64,000 nucleotides of DNA from Haloarcula salina (GTDB lineage Archaea > Halobacteriota > Halobacteria > Halobacteriales > Haloarculaceae). The notes beneath the pieces are model-generated. The model was not told where the DNA came from. It worked only from the letters and a program-made list of their open reading frames with translations, and searched no databases. The position numbers were made by a program, and so were the translations under genes. This document shows, piece by piece, positions 1 to 8,108 of this stretch (within the stretch, counting starts at the first letter, position 1; each line of letters starts with the position of its first letter). The stretch spans positions 372,001 to 436,000 of the forward strand of contig NZ_WRXL01000001.1 in assembly GCF_010119195.1 (NCBI RefSeq), read 5' to 3'.

Positions 1-2
1 GC

Positions 3-821
3 GACGTGGCGGAGGTCTTGCGGGCGTACGAGAAGGCGTGGGGCCACCGCATGAAGGGGTTCCAGCTCCAGCGGAAGGTCGAGGGAGTCGAGATCGCGAT
101 CTGCGGGTTCTTCGACGGCGAGCGGTTCATCGACCGGGTCAATTTCAACTTCGAGCACAAGAAGCTGTTCCCGGGGAACATCGGCCCCTCGACCGGCGAG
201 ATGGGGACCTCGATGTTCTGGGGCGGGCACAATCGGCTGTTCGAGGAGACGCTCGGACGGCTGGAAGGGTGGCTCGCCGAGGAGGGCTACGTCGGGAGCA
301 TCGACCTGAACTGCATCGTCAACGACAGCGGCATATATCCCCTCGAATTCACGCCGCGCTTCGGCTATCCGACCATCGCGCTCCAGGAGGAGTCCTTCGA
401 GTCCGAGACCGGGCAGTTCTTCTTCGACCTCGCCCGCGGGAACGACCCCGACCTCGACGTGCACGGCGGCTACCAGATCGGCGTCCGCGTCGTCCTGCCG
501 CCGTTCCCCTTCGACGACGAGAAAACCTACGACGAGAGTTCGCGCAACGCGGCGGTCGTCTTCGAGACCGAGAGCCGGGCCGGGATCCACCTCGAAGACG
601 CGAAGCACGTCGACGGCCAGTGGCGCGTCGCGGGCGACAACGGGATGCCCCTCGTCGTCACCGGGACCGGCGAGACGATGCAGGCCGCCCGCGAGCAGGC
701 CTACGACCGCATCGACGACATCGTGATTCCGAACATGTACTACCGGGACGACATCGGGGAGCGCTGGATCGACGGCGACGGGGACCGCCTGCAAGCGTGG
801 GGCTATCTCGGCCCGGCCTGA
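3..821 (+). CDS. PurD-like ATP-grasp ligase, 5' truncated by window edge
   Basis: C-terminal part (about 272 residues) of an ATP-grasp carboxylate-amine ligase resembling phosphoribosylamine-glycine ligase. The reading frame is open to the window edge, so the GTG at position 6 is probably an internal codon and not the start. Seen in the sequence: the segment GPSTGEMGTSMFWGG followed by PLEFTPRFGYPTIALQEE, which matches the Mg/ATP-binding E-x-N/T-x-R-FG-x-P signature of PurD-type enzymes, then a C-terminal beta-rich domain. Canonical PurD has EVNAR-FGDPE here; the T and Y substitutions suggest a paralogue and not the housekeeping GAR synthetase. The family assignment is fairly safe, but the substrate cannot be told without the N-terminal half. 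Confidence 0.7.
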   Translation, partial: DVAEVLRAYEKAWGHRMKGFQLQRKVEGVEIAICGFFDGERFIDRVNFNFEHKKLFPGNIGPSTGEMGTSMFWGGHNRLFEETLGRLEGWLAEEGYVGSIDLNCIVNDSGIYPLEFTPRFGYPTIALQEESFESETGQFFFDLARGNDPDLDVHGGYQIGVRVVLPPFPFDDEKTYDESSRNAAVVFETESRAGIHLEDAKHVDGQWRVAGDNGMPLVVTGTGETMQAAREQAYDRIDDIVIPNMYYRDDIGERWIDGDGDRLQAWGYLGPA

Positions 822-878
822 CAGGGCATGGCACATGCCTGTTTCGGTTCCGGCGATTGGCACGTGCCAAACCCCCAC

Positions 879-885
879 CTATATG
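879..885 (+). promoter_or_regulatory. TATA-like box of the small crystallin-like gene
   Basis: CTATATG is centred about 31 nt before the ATG at 913, the spacing expected for a leaderless haloarchaeal transcript. Confidence 0.45.
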
Positions 886-912
886 TGTGCGAGTCGTACC
901 CACAGCCGTCGA

Positions 913-1164
913 ATGGACGCACTAACCGAACGGTCACCGCTTCACGTCTCACGTACTGAACAGGACGACGACTGGACGGTCGTCGTCGACTTCAGCTCGC
1001 TGCCGGCCACAGCCGACCACGTGACAGTCGAACTCGTCGGGTCGGAGGCCGTCGTCGCCGTCGACGCCCCCGGCCGGCAGACGGAGTTCGACGTCGACCT
1101 CCCGAGTCCCGGCGCGGTCGAGACGCGTCGGAACGGTGTCGTCACGATCACGGGCGGGAACTGA
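913..1164 (+). CDS. Small Hsp20/alpha-crystallin-like protein (DUF7127 type)
   Basis: 83-residue acidic protein. It reads like a minimal alpha-crystallin sandwich: alternating hydrophobic strands (WTVVVDF, HVTVELVG, AVVAVDA), then FDVDLPSPGAV and the closing NGVVTITGG, which corresponds to the NGVLTI motif at the end of small heat-shock proteins. It is shorter than real Hsp20 proteins and lacks their N-terminal arm and IXI tail, so oligomeric chaperone activity is doubtful. The ATG at 913 is preferred over an upstream ATG because a TATA-like box lies 31 nt before it. It stands alone on the plus strand between the PurD-like gene and the DUF368 gene. Haloarchaea carry such proteins as conserved hypotheticals; the function is unknown. 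Confidence 0.7.
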   Translation: MDALTERSPLHVSRTEQDDDWTVVVDFSSLPATADHVTVELVGSEAVVAVDAPGRQTEFDVDLPSPGAVETRRNGVVTITGGN

Positions 1165-1273
1165 GCGAGCGGTCGCCTTCCGGGTCGGACCGCGCTCGCC
1201 GTCGGACATATCAAGCGTCCGAGGCGACGCCACTCCACAAGGGATTTCAGCGTGATACTGGAATCGTCCAGTG

Positions 1274-2287
1274 ATGACCACCCTTTCCGACCGGGACCAG
1301 CGCGACCTGCCGACGCTCCGCGGTTCGATACCGCCGCTGCGCGCGTGGCTCAAGACCTTTCTCATCGGCCTCTGCATGGGGAGCGCGGACGGCGTCCCCG
1401 GCGTCTCCGGCGGTACCATCGCCCTCATCGCCGGCGTCTACGAGCGCCTCATCGCCGCCATCACGGCGGTCACGCCAGCCCGAATCGTCCGGCTCCTCCG
1501 GGCGCTGACGCCCCTCGACGGCGGGTTCGCGCCGCGGCGCGCGCTCGCCGAACTGCTCGAAATCGACGTGTGGTTCCTGCTCTCGTTGGTCGCCGGCGTG
1601 GGCGTGGCGGTCGTCGTCGTGACGCGCATCGTCCACGTCGCCAGCCAGGAGACCCCCGCGCTGCTCTTTGGCTTCTTCTTCGGTCTCATCGCCGCCTCCG
1701 CGCTCGTCCTGCTACGCGGCCTCTCGGTCGAGACGCCGTTTCAGGCCGCGGCCGGCGTCGTCGGCTTCCTCGTCGCCTTCCTGGTGTCGGGCGTCTCGAC
1801 GGGCGGGGACGGCACCGGCGGGAGCCTGCTCGTCGTCTTCGTCGCCGGGATGATCGGCGTCAGCGCGATGATCCTCCCCGGCATCTCCGGGTCGCTGCTG
1901 CTCATCATCCTCGGCCAGTACACCCGGATGTCGACGGCCCTGAGCGAGTTCGTCGACGCGCTCATCGCGCTCGCGACCGGCGGGTCGGTCGACGACGTGA
2001 CCGCGACGGGCGTCCCCGTCGTGACCTTCATCGTGGGCGGCCTTGTCGGCCTGTTCACCATCGCCCGCGTGGTCCGCCGCGCGCTCGACTACAACCGCCG
2101 GGCGACGCTCGCCTTCCTCGTCGCGCTGGTCGTCGGCGCGCTGCGCGCGCCGGTCGTCGAAGTCCGGAGAGAGGTCGGCTTCTCGACCGACGTGGTCGTC
2201 GCGTTCGCCGCCGCCGCCGTGGTCGGCGCGGCCATCCTGCTCGCGCTGGACTGGTACGCCGTCGACCTCGACCTTGACAAGGTCTGA
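1274..2287 (+). CDS. DUF368 polyprenyl-phosphate translocase-like membrane protein
   Basis: 337-residue polytopic membrane protein with about nine hydrophobic segments. The DUF368 signature is clear near the N-terminus: CMGSADGVPGVSGGTIALI, with a second inverted copy LPGISGSLLLIILGQY around residues 203-218. DUF368 proteins in bacteria (PopT) recycle undecaprenyl phosphate across the membrane. Archaea use dolichol-type carriers for S-layer glycoprotein glycosylation, so I infer that this protein may return dolichyl phosphate to the cytoplasmic face. An in-frame GTG lies immediately before the chosen ATG. It is convergent with the Old Yellow Enzyme gene, whose stop lies 4 nt further on. Confidence 0.85.
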   Translation: MTTLSDRDQRDLPTLRGSIPPLRAWLKTFLIGLCMGSADGVPGVSGGTIALIAGVYERLIAAITAVTPARIVRLLRALTPLDGGFAPRRALAELLEIDVWFLLSLVAGVGVAVVVVTRIVHVASQETPALLFGFFFGLIAASALVLLRGLSVETPFQAAAGVVGFLVAFLVSGVSTGGDGTGGSLLVVFVAGMIGVSAMILPGISGSLLLIILGQYTRMSTALSEFVDALIALATGGSVDDVTATGVPVVTFIVGGLVGLFTIARVVRRALDYNRRATLAFLVALVVGALRAPVVEVRREVGFSTDVVVAFAAAAVVGAAILLALDWYAVDLDLDKV

Positions 2288-2291
2288 TCTC

Positions 2292-3395
2292 TCAGAAGCC
2301 CCAGGCGCGGCGGTACTGCGGCGGCCCCTCGATCTGCTCGGTCGCACCGAGTTCTTTCGCCGCAGTCAGCGCGAAGTACGGGTCACGGAGGTGTTCGCGG
2401 CCGACGATGGCCAGGTCGGCGCGGTCGTTGGCGACGACGGCCTCGGCCTGCTGGGGCGTCGTGATACCGCCGACCGCACCGACGGCGATGTCCGACGCAG
2501 TCTCCTCGCGGATTCGCTCGGCGTAGCGGAGCTGGTAGTTCGGCCCGGCGTAGTCCGGCCGCGACTCGGGGTGGATGCCGCCGCCGCTCACGTCGATCAG
2601 GTCCGCGCCGACCTCGGCCAGCCGGTCGGCCAGTCGAACGGAGTCGTCGACGGTCCAGGACTCGCGGTCGGGGAGCCAGTCCGTCGCGGAGATGCGGATG
2701 AACACCGGTTTCTCGTCGGGCCAGACCTCGCGGACGGCGGCCGTCACCTCGCGGACCAGCCGCGTCCGGCCCTCGAAGTCGCCGCCGTAGTCGTCCTCCC
2801 GGCTGTTCGTCACGGGCGAGAGGAACTCGTGGAGGAGGTAGCCGTGGGCGGCGTGGACCTCGGCGACCTCGAAGCCGGCGTCGAGCGCGCGCTCGGCGGC
2901 CGCGCGGAAGGCGTCGATGACGCCCTCGATGCCGTCCTGGTTGAGGCGCTCCGTCGGCGGGGCGTCGCCCTCCTCGTACGGCCAGGGGTCGCCGGTCGGT
3001 GCGGCGACCGCCCAGCCGCCCTCGTCGGGCTGGAGCGGGTCGTGGCCCTCCCAGGGGCGCGACGTGGCGGCCTTCCGACCGGCGTGGGCCAGCTGGATTG
3101 CCGGCACGCTCCCCTGTGCCCGGACGAACTCGGTGATCGGTTCGAGCGCCGCCGCGTGCTCGTCGCTCCAGATACCGAGGTCCTCCGGCGAGATTCGCCC
3201 GCGAGGTTCGACGGCCGTCGCCTCGCTCATCACCAGCCCCGCGCCGCCGACGGCCCGCGAGCCGAGGTGGACGCGGTGCCAGTCGGTCGCGAGGCCGTCG
3301 CGGTCCTCACAGGAGTACTGGCACATCGGGGAGACCATCACGCGGTTCGGAATCGTCGTGTCGCGGAGTTCGAGCGGCGAGAACAGTTCCGTCAT
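2292..3395 (-). CDS. NADH:flavin oxidoreductase, Old Yellow Enzyme (YqjM class)
   Basis: 367-residue FMN-dependent TIM-barrel ene-reductase. The N-terminal segment RVMVSPMCQYS places Cys25 and Tyr27 where the bacterial YqjM subclass has its flavin-tuning Cys and substrate Tyr. LAHAGRKA and VHAAHGYLLHEFLSP supply the His residues that bind the phenolic or enone substrate; NSREDDYGG and the late GGITTPQQAE and VGREHLRDP are the phosphate-binding end of the barrel. The length is normal for the subclass. It reduces activated C=C bonds with NAD(P)H in the cytoplasm; the natural substrate is unknown. It sits 96 bp downstream of the carotenoid genes on the same strand, so read-through is possible, but I see no reason to assign it a carotenoid role. 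Confidence 0.92.
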   Translation of the reverse strand: MTELFSPLELRDTTIPNRVMVSPMCQYSCEDRDGLATDWHRVHLGSRAVGGAGLVMSEATAVEPRGRISPEDLGIWSDEHAAALEPITEFVRAQGSVPAIQLAHAGRKAATSRPWEGHDPLQPDEGGWAVAAPTGDPWPYEEGDAPPTERLNQDGIEGVIDAFRAAAERALDAGFEVAEVHAAHGYLLHEFLSPVTNSREDDYGGDFEGRTRLVREVTAAVREVWPDEKPVFIRISATDWLPDRESWTVDDSVRLADRLAEVGADLIDVSGGGIHPESRPDYAGPNYQLRYAERIREETASDIAVGAVGGITTPQQAEAVVANDRADLAIVGREHLRDPYFALTAAKELGATEQIEGPPQYRRAWGF

Positions 3396-3491
3396 CGGCG
3401 AGGGTTCGCCGGGGACACTGAAAACCGCAGTGGCGACTGCAGACCGCGCCGGAATCGAAGGCCGATTCGGCGTCGCCCCGACCGCGGTCCG

Positions 3492-4373
3492 TCAGCGCCA
3501 GACGGCGCTCCCGAACCGGGTCTCCGAGAGGTCGAAGTCGAAGCGGTCGGTCCAGAGGAGGCCCGCGCCCAGCAGCGCGGCCAGCCCCACCGGGACCCAG
3601 TTCGCGTAGAACAGATTGACGCCGCCCCACAGCAGGACGAAGCTCACGAGGTCGTCGAGCATGAACTCACAGGAGTCGAGGCGGCGGCGCAGGCCGGCGC
3701 GGTCGAACCCCCGGTCGAACACCAGGACGGCGACCGACCCGGACAGCAGCCAGCCCGCGTAGTTCGTCCACGGGACGCCGTAGAACTGCGCGTCCTGGTA
3801 CGCCCAGAAGCCGATGGCGACCGCACCCGGATCCAGCACGAGGTCGACGAGCACGACCGTCGCGAGCGTCGCCAGCAGGCGCAGCGGCGTCGACTCGGCC
3901 CGGCGACCGAGCAATAACAGGACGAGCAGGTAGGCGTTGAGCACCAGCGGGAAGAAAAAGGCCGGCAGCCCGAGCGGGACCTCCCCGAACAGCATCGGCC
4001 CGAGGTCGACGCCGTAGGCGAACTCGCCGTAGGGCCACCCGGTTCGGACGCCGAGCAGTTCGATACCGTAGGAGTAGGCCGCGAGCGCTATGAGCGCCAG
4101 ACCCGCCCGGCGGTCGACGAGCGGGAAGACCCCGGCGACCAGCGGCAGCCGCATCACGAGCGTCCCGAACAGGACGAAGTAGGGGTTGAACGCGAGCGGG
4201 TCGGGCAACAGCCCCTCGGCGCTGGCCAGCAGCGTGACCGCGCCGACCAGCGGGAAGACGACGGCGATGGTGAAGCGGTTCTCGGTGACGAACCGGTCGA
4301 GCCGAGCGGTCGCCGCTCGGCGGGACTCGGGGACCGCCAAGTCCATCGAGGTGCCGTCGGATTCGCTACCCAT
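3492..4373 (-). CDS. cruF: Bisanhydrobacterioruberin hydratase CruF
   Basis: 293-residue membrane protein with about seven helices, the C50 carotenoid 2'',3''-hydratase that adds water to bisanhydrobacterioruberin to finish bacterioruberin. Family features seen: YSYGIELLGVRTGWPYGEF and LVLDPGAVAIGFWAYQD, both typical of the CruF/DUF422 family with acidic residues inside membrane segments. The start ATG overlaps the end of lyeJ by 8 nt, which argues for translational coupling, and the order crtD-lyeJ-cruF is the one characterised in Haloarcula japonica. Bacterioruberin is the red membrane pigment of these cells. Confidence 0.93.
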   Translation of the reverse strand: MGSESDGTSMDLAVPESRRAATARLDRFVTENRFTIAVVFPLVGAVTLLASAEGLLPDPLAFNPYFVLFGTLVMRLPLVAGVFPLVDRRAGLALIALAAYSYGIELLGVRTGWPYGEFAYGVDLGPMLFGEVPLGLPAFFFPLVLNAYLLVLLLLGRRAESTPLRLLATLATVVLVDLVLDPGAVAIGFWAYQDAQFYGVPWTNYAGWLLSGSVAVLVFDRGFDRAGLRRRLDSCEFMLDDLVSFVLLWGGVNLFYANWVPVGLAALLGAGLLWTDRFDFDLSETRFGSAVWR

Positions 4374-5250
4374 ACAGCATCACCCACAGCGCGATGAGCG
4401 TGAACGCGGTCCCGACGACCGTGTTGATGGCCGGGTACCACCAGTACGCCTCGTCGATGTCGACGCCGACGGCGAGGATACCGAAGACGAGCACGGGGTA
4501 GACGAGCAGGAGCGCGCCGAACACCCAGTGCGTGAGCGTGAACACGAACGCGGCCAGCAGCCAGCACGCCACGCAGTAGTAGTAGGTATTGGACTCGCCG
4601 AGGAACGTCGCCGTCGTCCGGATACCGGCCTCGCGGTCGGGTTCGATGTCGGGGATGGCCGAGAAGGTGTGCATCCCCATCGCCCAGAGCCACGCGCCGG
4701 CGACGGCCGAGGCCGGCGGAGCGACGCCCTCGACAGCGGCGTAGGCGACGACCCCCGGCAGGACGTACAGCCCGTTCGAGAGCGAGTCGAGGAACGGCGT
4801 CGTCTTGAACCGCAGCGGCGGCGCGGAGTACTCGACCGAGAGCGCGAGCCACGCGAGCAGGGCCGCCACGCCCAGCGCGGGGAGGGCGAGGGCGAAGGGG
4901 AGCGCGGCGAGCGCGCAGGCGGCGACGACCCACGCGACGGCGCCGTCGCCGCGGTAGCTGACCTCGCGTCCCTCGTCTTTCTTCGGGTTGTGCGCGTCCA
5001 CGTCGGCATCGAAGATGTCGTTGACGCCGTAGAGGAAGACGTTCGCGGGCAGCGTGAAGTACAGGAACAGCGCGACGGCGAGCGGCGAGAACAGCTCGCC
5101 GGGGCCGTCGGCCGCGTAGCTGACGCCGACGATGACCGGCCCGCCGAGGTAGAGCCAGAAGCGCGGGCGCGAGAGCCGCAGGAGGTACCCGACCAGCGAC
5201 TCCTCCGGCGGGACGACGGCCGCGAGCCGGTCGGTCGGGAGTTCGGGCAT
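4366..5250 (-). CDS. lyeJ: Lycopene elongase/1,2-hydratase LyeJ (UbiA prenyltransferase)
   Basis: 294-residue UbiA-family membrane prenyltransferase. It adds C5 units from dimethylallyl diphosphate to lycopene ends and hydrates them on the way to C50 carotenoids. Seen: the first Asp-rich motif NDIFDADVDAHNPKKDEGR (NDxxDxxxD) near residues 75-95 and the second, PDIEPDREAG, near 200; about eight or nine hydrophobic helices. The frame is open far upstream, but the start at 5250 (MPELPTDRL) is right because it follows the crtD stop by one nucleotide and gives the normal family length. It is the middle gene of the bacterioruberin operon. Confidence 0.93.
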   Translation of the reverse strand: MPELPTDRLAAVVPPEESLVGYLLRLSRPRFWLYLGGPVIVGVSYAADGPGELFSPLAVALFLYFTLPANVFLYGVNDIFDADVDAHNPKKDEGREVSYRGDGAVAWVVAACALAALPFALALPALGVAALLAWLALSVEYSAPPLRFKTTPFLDSLSNGLYVLPGVVAYAAVEGVAPPASAVAGAWLWAMGMHTFSAIPDIEPDREAGIRTTATFLGESNTYYYCVACWLLAAFVFTLTHWVFGALLLVYPVLVFGILAVGVDIDEAYWWYPAINTVVGTAFTLIALWVMLYG

Positions 5251-5251
5251 C

Positions 5252-6739
5252 TCAGACGAAGTCCTCGATGAGCGCTTTGGCGGTGTGCTCGCCGCTGATG
5301 AGACACATCGGGACGCCGATGCCGGGCGTCGTGAACGAGCCCGTGAAGTAGAGCCCGTCGACGGCGGACGAGCGGTTGTTCGGGCGCAGCAGCGCGGTCT
5401 GACGGAGCGTGTGAGCCAGCCCGAGCGCGGTCCCCTCGGTCGCGTTGTACCGCTCGCCGAAGTCCGAGACGGCGAACTGCTTCTCGTAGACGATGCGGTC
5501 GCGCAGGTCGACGCCGGTGTGCTCGGCGATGTCGGCGAGGATCTTCTCGCGGTACTCCTCGCGGATCGCGTCCTCGTCGTGCAGGCCCGGCGCGATGGGC
5601 ACGAGGGCGAACAGATTCGAGTGGCCCTCCGGGGCGACGCTCTCGTCGGTCTTCGAGGGGACACAGAGGTAGTACGCCGGGTCGTCGGGCCACTCGGGGT
5701 CCTCGAAGATGTCGTCGAAGTGCGGTTCCCAGTCGGTGGGCAGGACGAGCGTGTGGTGTTCCAGCGGCTCCACGTCGCCCTCGACGCCCAGGTACATGAG
5801 GAACGCCGAGGGCGCGTAGGTGCGCTCGTCCCAGTACTCGTCGTCGTACTGGCGCTCGTGCTCGGGCAGGAGCTCCCGCTCGGCGTGGGCGTAGTCGGCG
5901 TTGACGACGACGGCGTCGGGGTGGGACACGTCGCCGTGGACCGTCTCGACGAGGAACCCCTCCTTCCGGCGGGCGATCTCCTCGACCTCGGCGTCGGTCT
6001 CGTAGGTGACGCCCAGTTCCTCGCCGAGTTCGACGAGGCCGTCGACGACCGCGCCGAGGCCGCCGTCGGGGTAGTAGACGCCGAGGTTGAAGTCGACGTG
6101 GCTCATCATGTTGTAGAGCGCGGGCGTCGTCTTCGGCGAGCCGCCGAGGAAGACCAGCGTGTACTGCATGATCTGCTGGAGCTTCGGGTGCTCGAAGTAC
6201 TCCTCGACGTGGCCCTGCATCGAGCCGATCAGCTGGAGGCCGACGGGCGTGGCCGTCAGCACGTCGAGGTCGACCCAGTCCCGCGGCCGCGAGCGGTCCT
6301 CGTAGACGAACTTCTCCATCGCCGTCTCGTAGTGGCGCTCGCTCGTCGCGAGGTACTCCTCGAAGGCCTCGCCCGCGCCCGGCTCGTAGTCCTCGAATTT
6401 CTCGCGCATCTCGTCGTTGTTCCCCGTCACGTCGAGGCGGTCCCCGTCCTTGAAGAAGACGCGGTAGTGGGGGTCCAGGCGCTGGAGGTCGTAGTAGTCG
6501 CTCGGCTCGCGGCCGAAGTACGCGAAGAAGCGCTCGAAGACGTCGGGCATCAGGTACCACGACGGCCCCATGTCGAACCGGAACCCCTCGGCCTCCAGGC
6601 GCGAGGCGCGGCCGCCGAGCTGGTCGTTCTTCTCCAGCAGCGAGACGTCGGCGTCCGCGTCCGCGAGGTAGCACGCGGCGGAGAGCCCGCCGATGCCGCC
6701 GCCGACGACAGTCACGTCTTCACCGGACAAGTCGCTCAT
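5252..6739 (-). CDS. crtD: Carotenoid 3,4-desaturase CrtD (CrtI family)
   Basis: 495-residue FAD-dependent desaturase. The Rossmann dinucleotide site VVGGGIGGLSAACYLA followed by LLEKNDQLGGRAS opens the protein; the C-terminal LYFTGSFTTPGIGVPMCL is the second FAD-contact motif of the CrtI family. CrtI-type desaturases are very alike, so phytoene desaturation cannot be excluded from the sequence alone. The assignment as CrtD rests on its place directly before lyeJ and cruF, the arrangement known from Haloarcula japonica. It is the first gene of the operon, with a TATA-like box 29 nt before its ATG. Confidence 0.9.
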   Translation of the reverse strand: MSDLSGEDVTVVGGGIGGLSAACYLADADADVSLLEKNDQLGGRASRLEAEGFRFDMGPSWYLMPDVFERFFAYFGREPSDYYDLQRLDPHYRVFFKDGDRLDVTGNNDEMREKFEDYEPGAGEAFEEYLATSERHYETAMEKFVYEDRSRPRDWVDLDVLTATPVGLQLIGSMQGHVEEYFEHPKLQQIMQYTLVFLGGSPKTTPALYNMMSHVDFNLGVYYPDGGLGAVVDGLVELGEELGVTYETDAEVEEIARRKEGFLVETVHGDVSHPDAVVVNADYAHAERELLPEHERQYDDEYWDERTYAPSAFLMYLGVEGDVEPLEHHTLVLPTDWEPHFDDIFEDPEWPDDPAYYLCVPSKTDESVAPEGHSNLFALVPIAPGLHDEDAIREEYREKILADIAEHTGVDLRDRIVYEKQFAVSDFGERYNATEGTALGLAHTLRQTALLRPNNRSSAVDGLYFTGSFTTPGIGVPMCLISGEHTAKALIEDFV

Positions 6740-6764
6740 TACCAGTGAAAAAGGGCCGGACCGT

Positions 6765-6772
6765 CAATAAAT
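6765..6772 (-). promoter_or_regulatory. TATA box of the crtD-lyeJ-cruF operon
   Basis: ATTTATTG on the minus strand, centred about 29 nt before the crtD ATG, so the pigment operon is probably read as a leaderless transcript. The divergent dehydrogenase gene starts 94 nt away. Confidence 0.6.
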
Positions 6773-6865
6773 GGGCGGCCAAACTGAATCGGTGTGCGCC
6801 GGGCCAGCACGAGACTGGGAGACAAGCGGGGTAATCGCCTTGTTCCTGGCCCGAGAAGCCCCCGC

Positions 6866-7567
6866 ATGGCCGACACGATGGACGGCGCGACGGTCGTCGT
6901 CACCGGGGCGAGCAGGGGTATCGGCGAGCAGATCGCACGCGCGGTGGCCGGCGCCGGCGCGCACGCAGTCATCTGCGCACGCGACGCCGGCGACCTCGAC
7001 GCGGTCGCGACCGACATCCGCGAGGCGGGCGGCTCCGTGACCGCCGTGCGGACGGACGTTCGCGACGAGTTCGACGTGGAGCGACTGGTCGAGGTCGCGA
7101 CGCGAGAGGGCGGCGGCGCTATCGACTACGTCGTCGCCAACGCCGGCGTCTACCACGGCGAACCGGGCGAGACACCGCTCTCGGAGGAGTCCTACGCCGC
7201 CTTCGACGACCACCTCCGGACGAACGCCCGCGGCGTGTTCGCGACGGTTCGCGAGGCACTCCCGCACCTCGCAGGGGACGCGCGCATCGTCGTCCCGACC
7301 GGAGCGGTGGCGCGCGAGGGCTATCCGGGCTACGGGTCCTACGCCGTCTCGAAGGCCGCCGCCGAGGCCGTCGCCCGCGGGTTCGCGGCGGAACTGGACG
7401 TGCCCGTCGGTGCCGTCGATCCCGGCCAGGTCGAGACCGGCCTCTCGGGCGACGGCGGCCGCGACCCCGAAGAAGTGGCCGAGATGGTGCTCTGGGCGCT
7501 GCGGGACGCCGATTCCTCGGCGCTCGACGGCGGCGTCCTCGACTGGGCAGACTACCGACAGCGGTGA
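6866..7567 (+). CDS. Short-chain dehydrogenase/reductase (SDR)
   Basis: 233-residue classical SDR. Seen: the nucleotide-binding TGASRGIG near residue 12, VANAGVYHGE (NAG motif) near 90, and the catalytic YGSYAVSKAA (YxxxK) near 157, with an upstream Thr/Ser region PTGAVAREG. The CARDAGD segment after the second strand, with Arg, favours NADP(H). The C-terminus is short (LDWADYRQR), so the substrate lid is small. The chosen ATG gives a normal SDR N-terminus; an upstream in-frame GTG would add 24 residues with no family counterpart. It is divergent from crtD, but a role in carotenoid or lipid oxidation is only a guess. Confidence 0.88.
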   Translation: MADTMDGATVVVTGASRGIGEQIARAVAGAGAHAVICARDAGDLDAVATDIREAGGSVTAVRTDVRDEFDVERLVEVATREGGGAIDYVVANAGVYHGEPGETPLSEESYAAFDDHLRTNARGVFATVREALPHLAGDARIVVPTGAVAREGYPGYGSYAVSKAAAEAVARGFAAELDVPVGAVDPGQVETGLSGDGGRDPEEVAEMVLWALRDADSSALDGGVLDWADYRQR

Positions 7568-7605
7568 GCGAGCGCCAACGGGTCCCGACAGCGCCAGCGG
7601 GTCCC

Positions 7606-7905
7606 CTACGTCCCGAAGACAGCGTCCGGAGCGACGACGGTGAGGGCGAGGAGTACGAGCAAGAGGACGATGGCAGTGACGCGCAACGCCCCGGCGGTCC
7701 GTCGGCGGTCGGCGGGGAGTGACTCTGCAACCCCGGACAGTGCGAACCCGGCCGCCATCACGATGAGGTGGGGTGGCGCGGTGTCGGATAGGAGGGCGTA
7801 GTAGAGGTACCCGCTGGCCTGAACGAGTGCACCACCGAGCATCACGACCGTAATCGGCCTGCCTGACGGCTCACTGAACACGCTATCGCTGAGTCTGGAG
7901 GGCAT
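7606..7905 (-). CDS. Small membrane protein of unknown function
   Basis: 99-residue protein with three hydrophobic segments (about residues 18-40, 46-60 and 72-93) separated by ADRRRTAG. I do not recognise a family. The minus-strand sequence GTTATTTCC about 27 nt before the ATG could be a TATA box for a leaderless start, which supports it as a real gene. It is convergent with the SDR gene. Confidence 0.6.
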   Translation of the reverse strand: MPSRLSDSVFSEPSGRPITVVMLGGALVQASGYLYYALLSDTAPPHLIVMAAGFALSGVAESLPADRRRTAGALRVTAIVLLLVLLALTVVAPDAVFGT

Positions 7906-8076
7906 CGCCTCGACGTGCCGCTCGGAGCGGGAAATAACTCCGGCAAAGCGGCGACAGGAACCGGCCGGGTTCGGCGGGCCCCGAGGGCTGCCGTCGCTGT
8001 CTCACCAGATCGCATCGCGCGTGGACTCGCCTCGTGCGTTCGCGCTACCGAAACGGGCCGGTGTCACCATCGACGG

Positions 8077-8083
8077 GTTTATG
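8077..8083 (+). promoter_or_regulatory. TATA box before the ZIP-like transporter
   Basis: GTTTATG centred 29 nt before the ATG at 8109, consistent with a leaderless start. Confidence 0.5.
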
Positions 8084-8108
8084 AACAACTATGCGCTGGT
8101 AATAGCCA

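Noticed and set aside
4380-6674. A 764-codon minus-strand frame spanning lyeJ and crtD in another phase
   Set aside because: Arg- and Pro-rich shadow of the two carotenoid genes.
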